Assembly: GCA_027451425.1 (NCBI GenBank)
Contig: DAIDJH010000057.1
Span: 1-8,688, forward strand
DNA length: 8,688 nt
DNA from: Bdellovibrionales bacterium
Lineage (GTDB): Bacteria; Bdellovibrionota; Bdellovibrionia; Bdellovibrionales; UBA1609
Direction of reading: 5' to 3'
The translations under genes and the position numbers were made by a program. Below are positions 1 through 6,466 of the stretch, in pieces. Under the pieces are notes generated by a model. It saw only the letters and a program-made list of their open reading frames with translations. It was not told the DNA's origin and made no database searches. Positions within the stretch are counted from its first letter, which is position 1. Each line of letters opens with the position of its first letter.

Positions 1-1208
1 AAGTGAAGATCATCGTCAAGGGCCGCGCACCAGGCGAAGCGAGCATTCAAATTGGCGATCACAATTACAATATTTTCGTGACTAATAAAAATAATAAAAG
101 TTTACTCGGTCAGTTCCAAAAATTATTGCAAACGCGGCTTGGCCTCAAAGTTGAAATGCTCGACGGTCAAGTCGCCGTAACCGGTCAGCTTCACCGGCTA
201 CAAGATTGGGTGGACCTTAGTGAAGTCGCCGCGCAATTTAACACCGAGTACAGTTTTCGTGCCCGCCTCGATGAGGATATAAAAAATCAAGCCCTCCGCT
301 ATTTTCGCGATCGTCTGTTATCGAGAAACTTGCCAATGCCGAATCTCGTTTGGTCGCCGTCCGCCCATGCGATTATTTCCGAACAAGACGAAAATCTGAA
401 AAATCTTTGGGATGAATCCCTCGCTCCTTTCGGCATCGCTCGCGTTTATGAAAAATCGGCGATGTCGCTCAAGCCGCTGGTGCGCGTAAAAATCACGCTT
501 GCCGAAATCGACAAAAGCGCCCGTCGACAGCTCGGCGTTGATTGGCCCGACTCGGTGACTTCACAACTGCTCCCTGAGATGCAAACGCCGTCACTGGATG
601 TGACTTTGCACGCCCTTGAGACTGAAGGTTTGGGGCAAATTCTCGCTGCGCCGAACCTGCTCGCGCGCAGCGGTTCAGAGGCGAGCTTTTTGGCCGGCGG
701 AGAGGTCCCCGTTCTTGCCGCAACGGAGTTCTATCAACAAGTGACGTACAAAACCTACGGGATCACACTAAAGATCAAACCCGTCGCCGACTACTCGGGA
801 CGCTTGAGCATCGATCTTACAAGTGAAGTCTCGGCCATTGACCACGCCAACTCGGTTATTATCGATTCTACTTCAAGCAATTCGGGCCCCGGCAATTCCG
901 CGCGCGGCACGTCGGCTAACAGTTTACCTGCCTTTAAAACGGATCGCCTCACCACTCATTTTGATTTACCCGAACCTCGCACGATTGTACTGAGCGGCCT
1001 CATTCACAACAATTGGCAAGACAACACGCGAGATCTGCCCTTTCTGTCCCGACTGCCGATTCTCGGGCGGTTGTTCAATTCCGAAGATTTTCGCGATCAT
1101 CGTTCCGAGCTCATCATCTTCGTCACGCCTTCGATCGTGAACGTACGCGATGAAAACTCAAACATTAAAATCCCCACCATCAAGGAGTATGAGAATGGCA
1201 ATTCCTGA
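1..1208 (+). CDS. cpaC: Type II/IV pilus secretin, CpaC/RcpA-like (5' partial)
   Basis: This is an outer-membrane secretin subunit of the Tad/Flp pilus (CpaC/RcpA) type; such proteins form the ring through which the pilus or secreted protein leaves the periplasm. The reading frame is open at the left edge and enters in the middle of the pilus-assembly N-terminal domain (GxxPGEASIQIG followed by a BON-like segment to about residue 80), so the signal peptide and true start lie outside the window. The GTG at position 3 is only the first in-frame start-like codon. The secretin domain covers about residues 150-385. It includes VRVKITLAEIDKSARRQLGV, a conserved ILAAPNLLARSG-type strand pair, and the family signature VLSGLI...LPFLSRLPILGRLF...SELIIFVTPSIV near the C-terminus (E369 in the SEL motif, counting from position 3). 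A Ser/Asn/Gly-rich loop at about residues 287-310 interrupts the domain. The gene overlaps the following ATPase gene by 14 nt, so the two are certainly cotranscribed. A general secretin (GspD/PilQ-like) is less likely because the next gene is a CpaF-type ATPase. Confidence 0.86.
   Translation, partial: VKIIVKGRAPGEASIQIGDHNYNIFVTNKNNKSLLGQFQKLLQTRLGLKVEMLDGQVAVTGQLHRLQDWVDLSEVAAQFNTEYSFRARLDEDIKNQALRYFRDRLLSRNLPMPNLVWSPSAHAIISEQDENLKNLWDESLAPFGIARVYEKSAMSLKPLVRVKITLAEIDKSARRQLGVDWPDSVTSQLLPEMQTPSLDVTLHALETEGLGQILAAPNLLARSGSEASFLAGGEVPVLAATEFYQQVTYKTYGITLKIKPVADYSGRLSIDLTSEVSAIDHANSVIIDSTSSNSGPGNSARGTSANSLPAFKTDRLTTHFDLPEPRTIVLSGLIHNNWQDNTRDLPFLSRLPILGRLFNSEDFRDHRSELIIFVTPSIVNVRDENSNIKIPTIKEYENGNS
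1182..1187 (+). promoter_or_regulatory. Shine-Dalgarno deciding the cpaF start
   Basis: AAGGAG lies 7 nt upstream of the ATG at 1195. The in-frame ATG at 1150 has no comparable site, and the ATG at 1189 would be only 1 nt away. The site is inside the end of the secretin gene, so the ATPase start is best placed at 1195. Confidence 0.75.
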
Positions 1209-2316
1209 TGCTGGCCAGCTCTATGCGGAATTGATGAGCGAACTCCAGAGCGCTAACGCGATTGACGTCACGACCCGACCTTCAACGCGCGAGTTAAGCG
1301 ATCTGCGCGAACGAACCACTGAACTTCTCGCGCAGAAATTTGCATCGAGTTCGGCCGCGCATCGAACGCGGGTCGAACAAGAAATGTTTGCCTCAGGCCC
1401 TCTTGAGCCGCTTATGACCGACCCGCTCATTACTGAGATTCTTATCAACGGTCACGACTCGGTTTGGTACGAAAAATTCGGGCAACTCCACTGCCATGAC
1501 GATCGTTTTTTTTCGCCGGCAAGTCTCAATAATTTTTTGCACAAGGTGATGAACGACGCTCGCGTGCAGGCCAATCTTGAACGCCCGTTCGCCGATGGAT
1601 ATTGGCAAGGCTTTCGCCTGCATATTATTTTACCGCCACTCACCCAAAATGCCGTTCACCTTTCACTCCGGCGTCACCCAGAAAATCCGTGGACGTTCAA
1701 ATCGTTCGCCGAAATCGACTGGGCGCCGCCGCACGCCATTGATTTTTTGCAAAAGCTCGTGAAAGAGCATCAATCATTTTTAATAATCGGCGGGACTGGC
1801 AGCGGTAAGACATCCGTCTTGAACGCTTGCCTTCAAGAAATGATATCGAATGAGCGAATTGTGACTATCGAAGATACAAATGAAATCCGTTTGCCCAACG
1901 CGGCGTCGGTGAAACTCATTTCGCGGCAGGACCCTTCAAAAATTTTGCCCGACGTCGATCAATGTGAGCTGCTACGACAAGCGCTCCGCATGCGGCCCGA
2001 TCGCATCGTCGTCGGTGAAGTCCGCGGCCACGAAGCAAAAGATTTGCTTATGGCTTTATCGACGGGTCATCGCGGCGGCCTTGGGACACTCCATGCGGAA
2101 AATCCAAGACAAGCCTTACTTCGGCTTGAAATGCTCGTGCAAATGGGCGCCCCGCAATGGTCGCTGCGAGCAATCCGGCATCTCATTTTCTTTGGCATTC
2201 AGTACATGGTTACCGTCGGCAAAGTTGGCGGTCAGAGAAAACTTCGAAGCATCTCGCGCATAACTTCCCTTGAAGAAAATGGATTTTGTCTGGAGCCCGT
2301 ATATGAGAACACCTAG
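1195..2316 (+). CDS. cpaF: CpaF/TadA-type pilus or secretion ATPase
   Basis: This is a cytoplasmic hexameric ATPase of the type II/IV secretion superfamily (CpaF/TadA/VirB11 branch) that powers assembly of Tad-type pili. The start at 1195 gives 373 aa. Visible motifs are Walker A GGTGSGKT at 199-206 (K205), the Asp-box segment TIEDTNE at 224-230, the Walker B region RPDRIVVGEVRG with E275, and the His-box GTLHAENP with H300. The N-terminal region carries the usual CpaF block GPLEPLMTDPLITEILING. Typical CpaF proteins exceed 400 aa; the shortness is at the N-terminus, which lacks a long leader region. The gene sits between a secretin (14-nt overlap) and a small membrane protein (14-nt overlap). 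The CpaD/CpaE genes normally found between CpaC and CpaF are absent, as are TadB/TadC downstream. Assignment to the ATPase family is very secure; a Tad pilus role rather than another secretion role is an inference from the adjacent secretin. Confidence 0.93.
   Translation: MAIPDAGQLYAELMSELQSANAIDVTTRPSTRELSDLRERTTELLAQKFASSSAAHRTRVEQEMFASGPLEPLMTDPLITEILINGHDSVWYEKFGQLHCHDDRFFSPASLNNFLHKVMNDARVQANLERPFADGYWQGFRLHIILPPLTQNAVHLSLRRHPENPWTFKSFAEIDWAPPHAIDFLQKLVKEHQSFLIIGGTGSGKTSVLNACLQEMISNERIVTIEDTNEIRLPNAASVKLISRQDPSKILPDVDQCELLRQALRMRPDRIVVGEVRGHEAKDLLMALSTGHRGGLGTLHAENPRQALLRLEMLVQMGAPQWSLRAIRHLIFFGIQYMVTVGKVGGQRKLRSISRITSLEENGFCLEPVYENT
2292..2295 (+). promoter_or_regulatory. Shine-Dalgarno deciding the small membrane protein start
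   Basis: GGAG lies 7 nt before the ATG at 2303, inside the last codons of the ATPase gene. It favours 2303 over the in-frame TTG at 2270 or ATG at 2279. Confidence 0.6.
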
Positions 2317-2563
2317 CTCCATAGACAGACGCGCATACTTGGAAATGTTGGCAAAAGGATTTCGCGAAGCAGGCGTACTCCTCGCCGTGTTTGGACCGAT
2401 CGCTTGCGAATACGAAGGCCACGAACTGGGTGGAGTTCTGCATTCACATGTGATCGGCTTTATATTGTTAGGATTGGCGCTGTTTGGGATCGGAGCCATC
2501 CTTGAGGCTGGCAAATGGTCCCAATGGATCGCCTCAGAAGAATCCCCGCAAAAACCAAAATAG
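2303..2563 (+). CDS. Small two-helix membrane protein of unknown function
   Basis: I do not recognise the family. From the ATG at 2303 it is 86 aa. After a short polar N-terminus (MRTPSSIDRRAYLEMLAKGF) there is a hydrophobic stretch AGVLLAVFGPIACEY, a polar linker EGHELGGVLHSH, a stronger transmembrane segment VIGFILLGLALFGIGAILEAG, and a Lys/Glu/Gln-rich tail. This predicts one or two inner-membrane helices. It overlaps cpaF by 14 nt and has its own RBS, so it is almost certainly translated with the pilus ATPase and may serve the same machine. It is far too short to be TadB or TadC (about 300 aa, multiple helices), which usually occupy this position. It ends 43 bp from the convergent gene on the other strand. 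The gene call is good; function is open. Confidence 0.72.
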   Translation: MRTPSSIDRRAYLEMLAKGFREAGVLLAVFGPIACEYEGHELGGVLHSHVIGFILLGLALFGIGAILEAGKWSQWIASEESPQKPK

Positions 2564-2606
2564 TAAACCTTCAGTCTAATTCAAGCAGTTCGCGCGCAAT
2601 GTGACT

Positions 2607-3098
2607 CTACGCTCGAACATCCAAATTTTGTCCGGACACCAACTGATCGCCCGTCTCCGTCGATTTGGCTTGCGTGGTTTCGCCGATTTGCACTGGCATA
2701 TCGATGCGCGTTTGCCGCATTTCGGGTGGAGTCACTTCAGGCCCCTCGCCATTTCGAATTTGACTTTCGAGTTGTCGCGCGCCTGCAGCGGTTAGCCCAC
2801 CCTGAAGTTCGCGTGACGATCGCGCGGGCTGCGCGTTTTCATCGCGCCCCTCACGCACGAAAAATTGATCTGCCATCCGTGAAACCATGGCGGCCTTTGC
2901 GCTTTCATGCCGAACGCGCATCTCTTCATCGAATCTCTCGACGGCGCGCTTGGCTGTATCTAATTCCCGCCGCCGTCCTGGCATCGGTCCAACTTCACGT
3001 CCGAAACCTGGCGAACCAGGCCGCGCGAATCCGCTATGTCGCATATCCACCGTCGTGATTCGTTTGTCGGCGGGCAACACTCGACTGATTTTTTCCAC
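2607..3098 (-). CDS. Conserved-looking hypothetical protein, 163 aa
   Basis: No known family is recognised. The GTG start at 3098 is chosen because GGAGG sits 7 nt upstream; an in-frame ATG at 3128 lies before that RBS, inside a hairpin-forming leader. The protein has no signal peptide and no transmembrane segment. Its N-terminus (VEKISRVLPADKRITTVDM, then SGFARPGSPGFGREVGP) is Pro/Gly-rich and looks motif-like. A charged helical stretch at about residues 40-75 (DTAKRAVERFDEEMRVRHES) could form a coiled coil. The remaining C-terminal half is rich in Gln, Thr, Glu and Arg and probably disordered. It is a soluble cytoplasmic protein by inference. It lies 132 nt downstream of aspS on the same strand and might be read from the aspS promoter or its own. 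The long opposite-strand frames here lack RBSs and look like shadows. Coding status is supported by the strong RBS and the uninterrupted frame. Confidence 0.68.
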   Translation of the reverse strand: MEKISRVLPADKRITTVDMRHSGFARPGSPGFGREVGPMPGRRRELDTAKRAVERFDEEMRVRHESAKAAMVSRMADQFFVREGRDENAQPARSSRELQGGLTAAGARQLESQIRNGEGPEVTPPEMRQTRIDMPVQIGETTQAKSTETGDQLVSGQNLDVRA

Positions 3099-3105
3099 TT
3101 CAGCA

Positions 3106-3110
3106 CCTCC
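3106..3110 (-). promoter_or_regulatory. Strong Shine-Dalgarno (GGAGG) for a GTG start
   Basis: GGAGG on the minus strand, 7 nt before the GTG at 3098, fixes the start of the 163-aa hypothetical protein and argues that the gene is real. Confidence 0.72.
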
Positions 3111-3117
3111 ATGTGCC

Positions 3118-3135
3118 AACAGGAACAATCCTGTC
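3118..3135 (-). promoter_or_regulatory. Leader hairpin upstream of the 163-aa gene
   Basis: On the minus strand GACAGGA, TTGT, TCCTGTT forms a 7-bp stem (one G-U pair) with a 4-nt loop. It ends about 7 nt before the GGAGG ribosome site. No U-tract follows it, so it is not a classical terminator; it could be an RNA leader element or an operator. This is seen only as sequence symmetry. Confidence 0.35.
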
Positions 3136-3230
3136 TCAATTCAAGACATCGGTGTCGCACAAAATACAATCGACGGACTTCCGCCTAGATTTGTCTAATT
3201 TTGAGAAAACCTGGATTTTGGCCCAGCGTC

Positions 3231-5012
3231 TTACCGTTTGAGTAATTGGATGCCGAGCTCAATGAGCTGTTCACGTGTTACAGGGCTTGGCGCCTCAGCC
3301 ATAAGATCCGTGGCTTTCGCCGTTTTGGGGAAGGCGATCACTTCACGAATCGCATCTGTCCCGCAAAGAATCATCACAAGCCGATCGAGCCCCCAGGCGA
3401 TTCCACCGTGGGGTGGAGTCCCGTACGTCAACGCTTCGATGAAAAACCCGAACTTCAGTTTGATCTCATCTTCAGAAAGGCCGAGTGCATCAAACATCGC
3501 CTTTTGCGTATCGCCGCGATGGATACGAATACTGCCGCCGGCGATTTCATGACCGTTGCACACAAGGTCGTAGGCCTTCGCTTTCATCCGCGCAAATTCC
3601 GCTTCGTTTCGATTAATCAAAGCCGCCAGATTTTCATCCTTTGGCGCGGTGAACGGATGATGACACGCGACCCAACGTTTCTCTTCCGGCGCATACTCAA
3701 GAAGAGGAAAATCCACCACCCACAAGAAACGATCGCGAGACATATCGATCACGCCAAGTTCACTTGCCAAATGGAGTCGTAGAGTCGACAGAGCCGCACA
3801 CGTTACATTGAAATCATCGGCCACAATAAACACCGTGCCCGAGCCAGTGCCGCCGCACGCTCCGTAAATATCGCGAAGTTCGGTTTCGTTAAAAAATTTC
3901 GCGACCGGGCTGGTGATTTGATTTTTCTCATCGATCTTGATGTAGACCAAACCCTTTGCGCCCATTTGCTTGGCTTTGTCGGTTAGTTTATCGAATTGAC
4001 CACGTGAAAAACTCCCGGTGCCCGGCGCGAATAAGCCTTTGATCGCCCCGCCACGTCCCGCCACATCTGAAAATACTTTGAACGACGACAACCGCAATTT
4101 TTCGGTGAGGTCTTTCAACTCCCACACGATACGCAGATCGGGCTTGTCGCAACCGAACCGATTCATGGCTTCGGTGTATGTCATGATGGGAACTTCTCCG
4201 ATATCAACGCCTTTCATTTTCTTCCAAACATGGCGCATGAGTTCTTCAGCCACCTTCATGACATCTTCTCGGTCGACAAAACTCATCTCAACGTCGATCT
4301 GACTGAATTCAGGTTGGCGATCGGCGCGCAAATCTTCGTCGCGAAAACACCGCGCTATCTGAAAATATTTATCCATACCCGATATCATTAAAAGTTGTTT
4401 TAGTGTCTGCGGACTTTGCGGGAGGGCGTAGAACGTTCCCGGATTCACACGCGATGGAACTAAATAATCGCGCGCCCCTTCAGGAGTGCTTTTGTACAAA
4501 ATCGGCGTTTCAATCTCGACAAAACCCTTGGCATGAAGGCCTTCGCGCACCGCCATCATGACTTCGTGTCGCTTCATGAGATGCGACTGTAGGCGCGCGG
4601 AGCGCAGGTCGAGATAACGATATTTCAGGCGCAATGTTTCGGAGACCTTTTCGTCAGCCGGATCAAATGGCAACGTGCGAGCTTCGGAGAGAATTTCAAC
4701 GCGCATGACTTCAACTTCGACATCGCCGGTTTTGAGATTTTTATTGCGCATACCTTCTGGGCGCATTCGCACTCGCCCCTGTACAGCAATGACAAACTCC
4801 CCGCGGATGTCTTTGGCCGCTTGGCAACCGGTCTGGTTGGGGTTGACGACAATTTGCACGAGGCCGGATCGATCGCGCAAATCTATGAAAACAAGACCGC
4901 CGTGGTCGCGTCGCGTGCTGACCCATCCCATAAGTACAACATCTTGATTTTGCAGGGCGGGGGTCACATCGCCACAGTAGTGCGAGCGCTTCAATTCTGA
5001 AATAAATTTCAT
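3231..5012 (-). CDS. aspS: Aspartyl-tRNA synthetase, non-discriminating type (AspRS)
   Basis: This cytoplasmic class II aminoacyl-tRNA synthetase charges tRNA-Asp with aspartate. The ATG at 5012 is chosen (AAGGTG 5 nt upstream; homology-like sequence begins MKFISELKRSHYCG), giving 593 aa, the normal bacterial length; a 37-residue extension to 5123 looks spurious. Domain order is the N-terminal OB-fold anticodon-binding domain (about 1-105), the class II core with motif 1 near 163-175 (FVEIETPIL), motif 2 FRDEDLRADRQPEF at 223-236, the inserted GAD domain (about 285-415), and motif 3 GGIAWGLDR at 536-544. In the anticodon domain the motif RRDHGG has His37 and RPEGMRN has Gly87. These match the His31/Gly81 pair described for the non-discriminating AspRS of Pseudomonas aeruginosa, with the same 50-residue spacing. 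The enzyme therefore probably also charges tRNA-Asn with Asp, which GatCAB would amidate. The gene diverges from the PHA_gran_rgn-like gene across about 104 bp. Confidence 0.97.
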   Translation of the reverse strand: MKFISELKRSHYCGDVTPALQNQDVVLMGWVSTRRDHGGLVFIDLRDRSGLVQIVVNPNQTGCQAAKDIRGEFVIAVQGRVRMRPEGMRNKNLKTGDVEVEVMRVEILSEARTLPFDPADEKVSETLRLKYRYLDLRSARLQSHLMKRHEVMMAVREGLHAKGFVEIETPILYKSTPEGARDYLVPSRVNPGTFYALPQSPQTLKQLLMISGMDKYFQIARCFRDEDLRADRQPEFSQIDVEMSFVDREDVMKVAEELMRHVWKKMKGVDIGEVPIMTYTEAMNRFGCDKPDLRIVWELKDLTEKLRLSSFKVFSDVAGRGGAIKGLFAPGTGSFSRGQFDKLTDKAKQMGAKGLVYIKIDEKNQITSPVAKFFNETELRDIYGACGGTGSGTVFIVADDFNVTCAALSTLRLHLASELGVIDMSRDRFLWVVDFPLLEYAPEEKRWVACHHPFTAPKDENLAALINRNEAEFARMKAKAYDLVCNGHEIAGGSIRIHRGDTQKAMFDALGLSEDEIKLKFGFFIEALTYGTPPHGGIAWGLDRLVMILCGTDAIREVIAFPKTAKATDLMAEAPSPVTREQLIELGIQLLKR

Positions 5013-5023
5013 AGGTTCACCTT

Positions 5024-5067
5024 TTCGCATATTGTCGCAAGCTCTTGTGAATTTCGCATGTTGCCGC
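5024..5067. repeat. Imperfect 15-bp direct repeat between divergent genes
   Basis: TTCGCATATTGTCGC at 5024-5038 and TTCGCATGTTGCCGC at 5053-5067 match at 13 of 15 positions, 29 bp apart. They lie in the gap between the aspS start and the divergent small gene and could be a paired binding site, or could be chance. The first copy is next to the aspS ribosome site. Confidence 0.35.
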
Positions 5068-5116
5068 GCCGAGATCAAGCGTGGACACCCGGGACCAATG
5101 CGTTTACTCTCGAAGT

Positions 5117-5419
5117 ATGCCAAAAATCAACATACAAAAACAAACACCCCTGACCGCGAATGAGGCTTTTAATAAGGTGCGCTCTCTACTTGAAAGCGAT
5201 CCTGACCTGAAAAAGTTGGATTCCGGCTACAAGACGAATTTCGACCCGACGAAGCTGACCGGCGAGGCCACGGGCAAGATGCTCAAGGCCCAGATGACCG
5301 TGAAGGGCTCGGGTTCTGGCTCACAAGTTGAGATCGTCATCGATTTGCCTTTAGCACTCGCCCTGGTCAAAGGAATGGTTGAGAAGACACTCGATAAAAA
5401 GCTGTCTGCCCTTGTGTGA
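5117..5419 (+). CDS. Small protein resembling PHA_gran_rgn family
   Basis: This is a 100-aa soluble protein starting MPKINIQKQTPLTANEAFNKV. It has the layout of the putative polyhydroxyalkanoic-acid-system family (PHA_gran_rgn): an opening 'MPKI-I' strand, a helix with Leu/Ala/Glu (residues about 10-24), a central variable part with a Gly-rich segment (GSGSGSQ), a beta strand VEIVIDLPLAL, and a closing amphipathic helix (LVKGMVEKTLDKKLSAL). The biochemical role of that family is poorly defined, so the name should not be read as evidence for PHA storage. The ATG at 5117 is preferred over an in-frame ATG at 5081 because the family-like sequence begins there, although no good RBS precedes it. 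The stop codon TGA overlaps the RBS of the sigma factor gene that starts 9 nt later, so the two are translationally linked. The family match is by eye. Confidence 0.7.
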   Translation: MPKINIQKQTPLTANEAFNKVRSLLESDPDLKKLDSGYKTNFDPTKLTGEATGKMLKAQMTVKGSGSGSQVEIVIDLPLALALVKGMVEKTLDKKLSALV

Positions 5420-5423
5420 GGAG
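5418..5423 (+). promoter_or_regulatory. Shine-Dalgarno GAGGAG overlapping the upstream stop codon
   Basis: GAGGAG overlaps the TGA of the small upstream gene and lies 5 nt before the TTG at 5429. It decides the TTG start of the sigma gene and suggests translational coupling. Confidence 0.75.
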
Positions 5424-5428
5424 CGTGC

Positions 5429-6439
5429 TTGGCAAAAGCGACGTCAAAAGTAAAAGCGCAAAACAAGTCCCAAGCTACCGGCAAGGTTCAAAGTAAAAGC
5501 CGAAAAAAAGCGGACGTCATCACGCCGGAAGTGATCGAACCAGACCAAGTTTTGCCAGTCGAGGACGAACTCATCAAGGATGACGCTCTTATCCCCAAAG
5601 AGGAGACCGGGCTGGTCAGCACCGACCCTGTCTCAAGATATCTGGCTGAAATCAGAAAGTACCCCCTACTCACCCGCGAAGAAGAACACGATCTTGCAGT
5701 ACAGTATCGCGAAACCGGCGACCGCGAGGCCGCGCAAAAGCTCGTGACTTCGAACCTGCGCTTTGTCGTCAAAATCGCTATGGAGTATTCGAAGTTCGGC
5801 GCCCGGCTCATCGACCTCATCCAAGAAGGCAACGTCGGTCTCATGCAGGCCGTGAAAGAATACAACCCTTACAAAGGCGTGCGGCTCATCACGTACGCTG
5901 TTTGGTGGATTCGCGGGCATATTCAAGAGTTTCTCATGCGCCACTACTCGATGGTTCGGATCGGCACGACTCATAATCAACGAAAATTATTTTATGAATT
6001 ACAGCGAAGCCGCGACCAACTCGAACGCATGGGGATGGATGCCGGCCTCATGCAAATTAGCGGTCGTCTCGGCATCTCCGAAGACGAGGTGAAAGAAATG
6101 AGCGGCCGCGTACTCCAACGCGATGTCAGTCTGGATAAGCCCGTCAGCGACGAATCTCGGACCACGCTCGGCGATCTCACGGCCCGCGAAGAATCGGCTC
6201 CAGTCGATGAACTCATCAGCCGTCAAGAGCAACTCGCTCTTCTTGAAGAGCAAATCGAAAAAATCCGGCCGAACCTCAATCCGCGTGAAATTTTTATTCT
6301 GGAGAATCGCTTGCTCGCCGACGAACCCCTCACGCTACAACAAATTGGCGACAAGTACGGCATCACACGCGAAGCCGCCCGCCAACTCGAAGCCCGCCTT
6401 ATCCAAAAAATTCGCGGCGGCATGGCCGGCGGCGATTAG
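5429..6439 (+). CDS. rpoH: RNA polymerase sigma-32 type factor (RpoH-like)
   Basis: This is a group 3 sigma-70-family factor that would direct RNA polymerase to heat-shock or other alternative promoters. The TTG start at 5429 is fixed by GAGGAG 5 nt upstream; no Met lies between it and residue 118. Regions visible are sigma 1.2/2 from about residue 66 (DPVSRYLAEIRKYPLLT), the core-binding motif DLIQEGNVGLMQAV at 129-142, the -10 recognition segment ending VWWIRGHIQEFL (159-169), the RpoH-box-like QRKLFYELQ at 184-192 that marks the sigma-32 family, sigma 3 (about 195-255), and sigma 4 with a helix-turn-helix at about 301-329 (LQQIGDKYGITREAARQLEA). At 336 aa it is about 50 residues longer than E. 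coli RpoH (284 aa). The excess is an N-terminal Lys/Ser/Gln-rich then acidic extension (residues 1-65) with no recognisable domain. It is coupled to the small upstream gene and converges on fliA. Sigma-32 family membership is secure; its regulon is not visible. Confidence 0.92.
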   Translation: MAKATSKVKAQNKSQATGKVQSKSRKKADVITPEVIEPDQVLPVEDELIKDDALIPKEETGLVSTDPVSRYLAEIRKYPLLTREEEHDLAVQYRETGDREAAQKLVTSNLRFVVKIAMEYSKFGARLIDLIQEGNVGLMQAVKEYNPYKGVRLITYAVWWIRGHIQEFLMRHYSMVRIGTTHNQRKLFYELQRSRDQLERMGMDAGLMQISGRLGISEDEVKEMSGRVLQRDVSLDKPVSDESRTTLGDLTAREESAPVDELISRQEQLALLEEQIEKIRPNLNPREIFILENRLLADEPLTLQQIGDKYGITREAARQLEARLIQKIRGGMAGGD

Positions 6440-6466
6440 CTCGAAGTTTTAATGCCGTTGCGGAAC

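Noticed and set aside
2116..2514. 132-aa minus-strand frame across the cpaF end and the small membrane gene
   Set aside because: It overlaps the conserved cpaF 3' end and has no family-like features.
2726..3058. Plus-strand frames opposite the 163-aa hypothetical gene
   Set aside because: They lack ribosome sites, whereas the minus-strand frame has GGAGG at correct spacing; Arg/His/Ala-rich composition is typical of shadow frames.
3200..3230. Terminator after aspS (CTGG/CCAG followed by GTTTTC)
   Set aside because: The stem is only 4 bp with an 8-nt loop; not convincing.
3246..3782. 178-aa open frame on the plus strand inside aspS
   Set aside because: It is antisense to the conserved catalytic core of AspRS, has no convincing RBS and no recognisable domain; a shadow frame.
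5082..5108. Possible promoter for the small gene (TGGACA with TTTACT)
   Set aside because: The spacer is only 15 bp and it would give an almost leaderless message; without mapped transcripts this is too weak to annotate.
5013..5123. Longer AspRS start at 5123 or ATG at 5030
   Set aside because: The extra residues are unlike AspRS N-termini and would run into the divergent gene; the ATG at 5012 has AAGGTG close upstream and gives the normal length.
6440..6466. Bidirectional terminator between the sigma genes
   Set aside because: Only a 4-bp GCGG/CCGC pairing is visible, without a proper U-tract.
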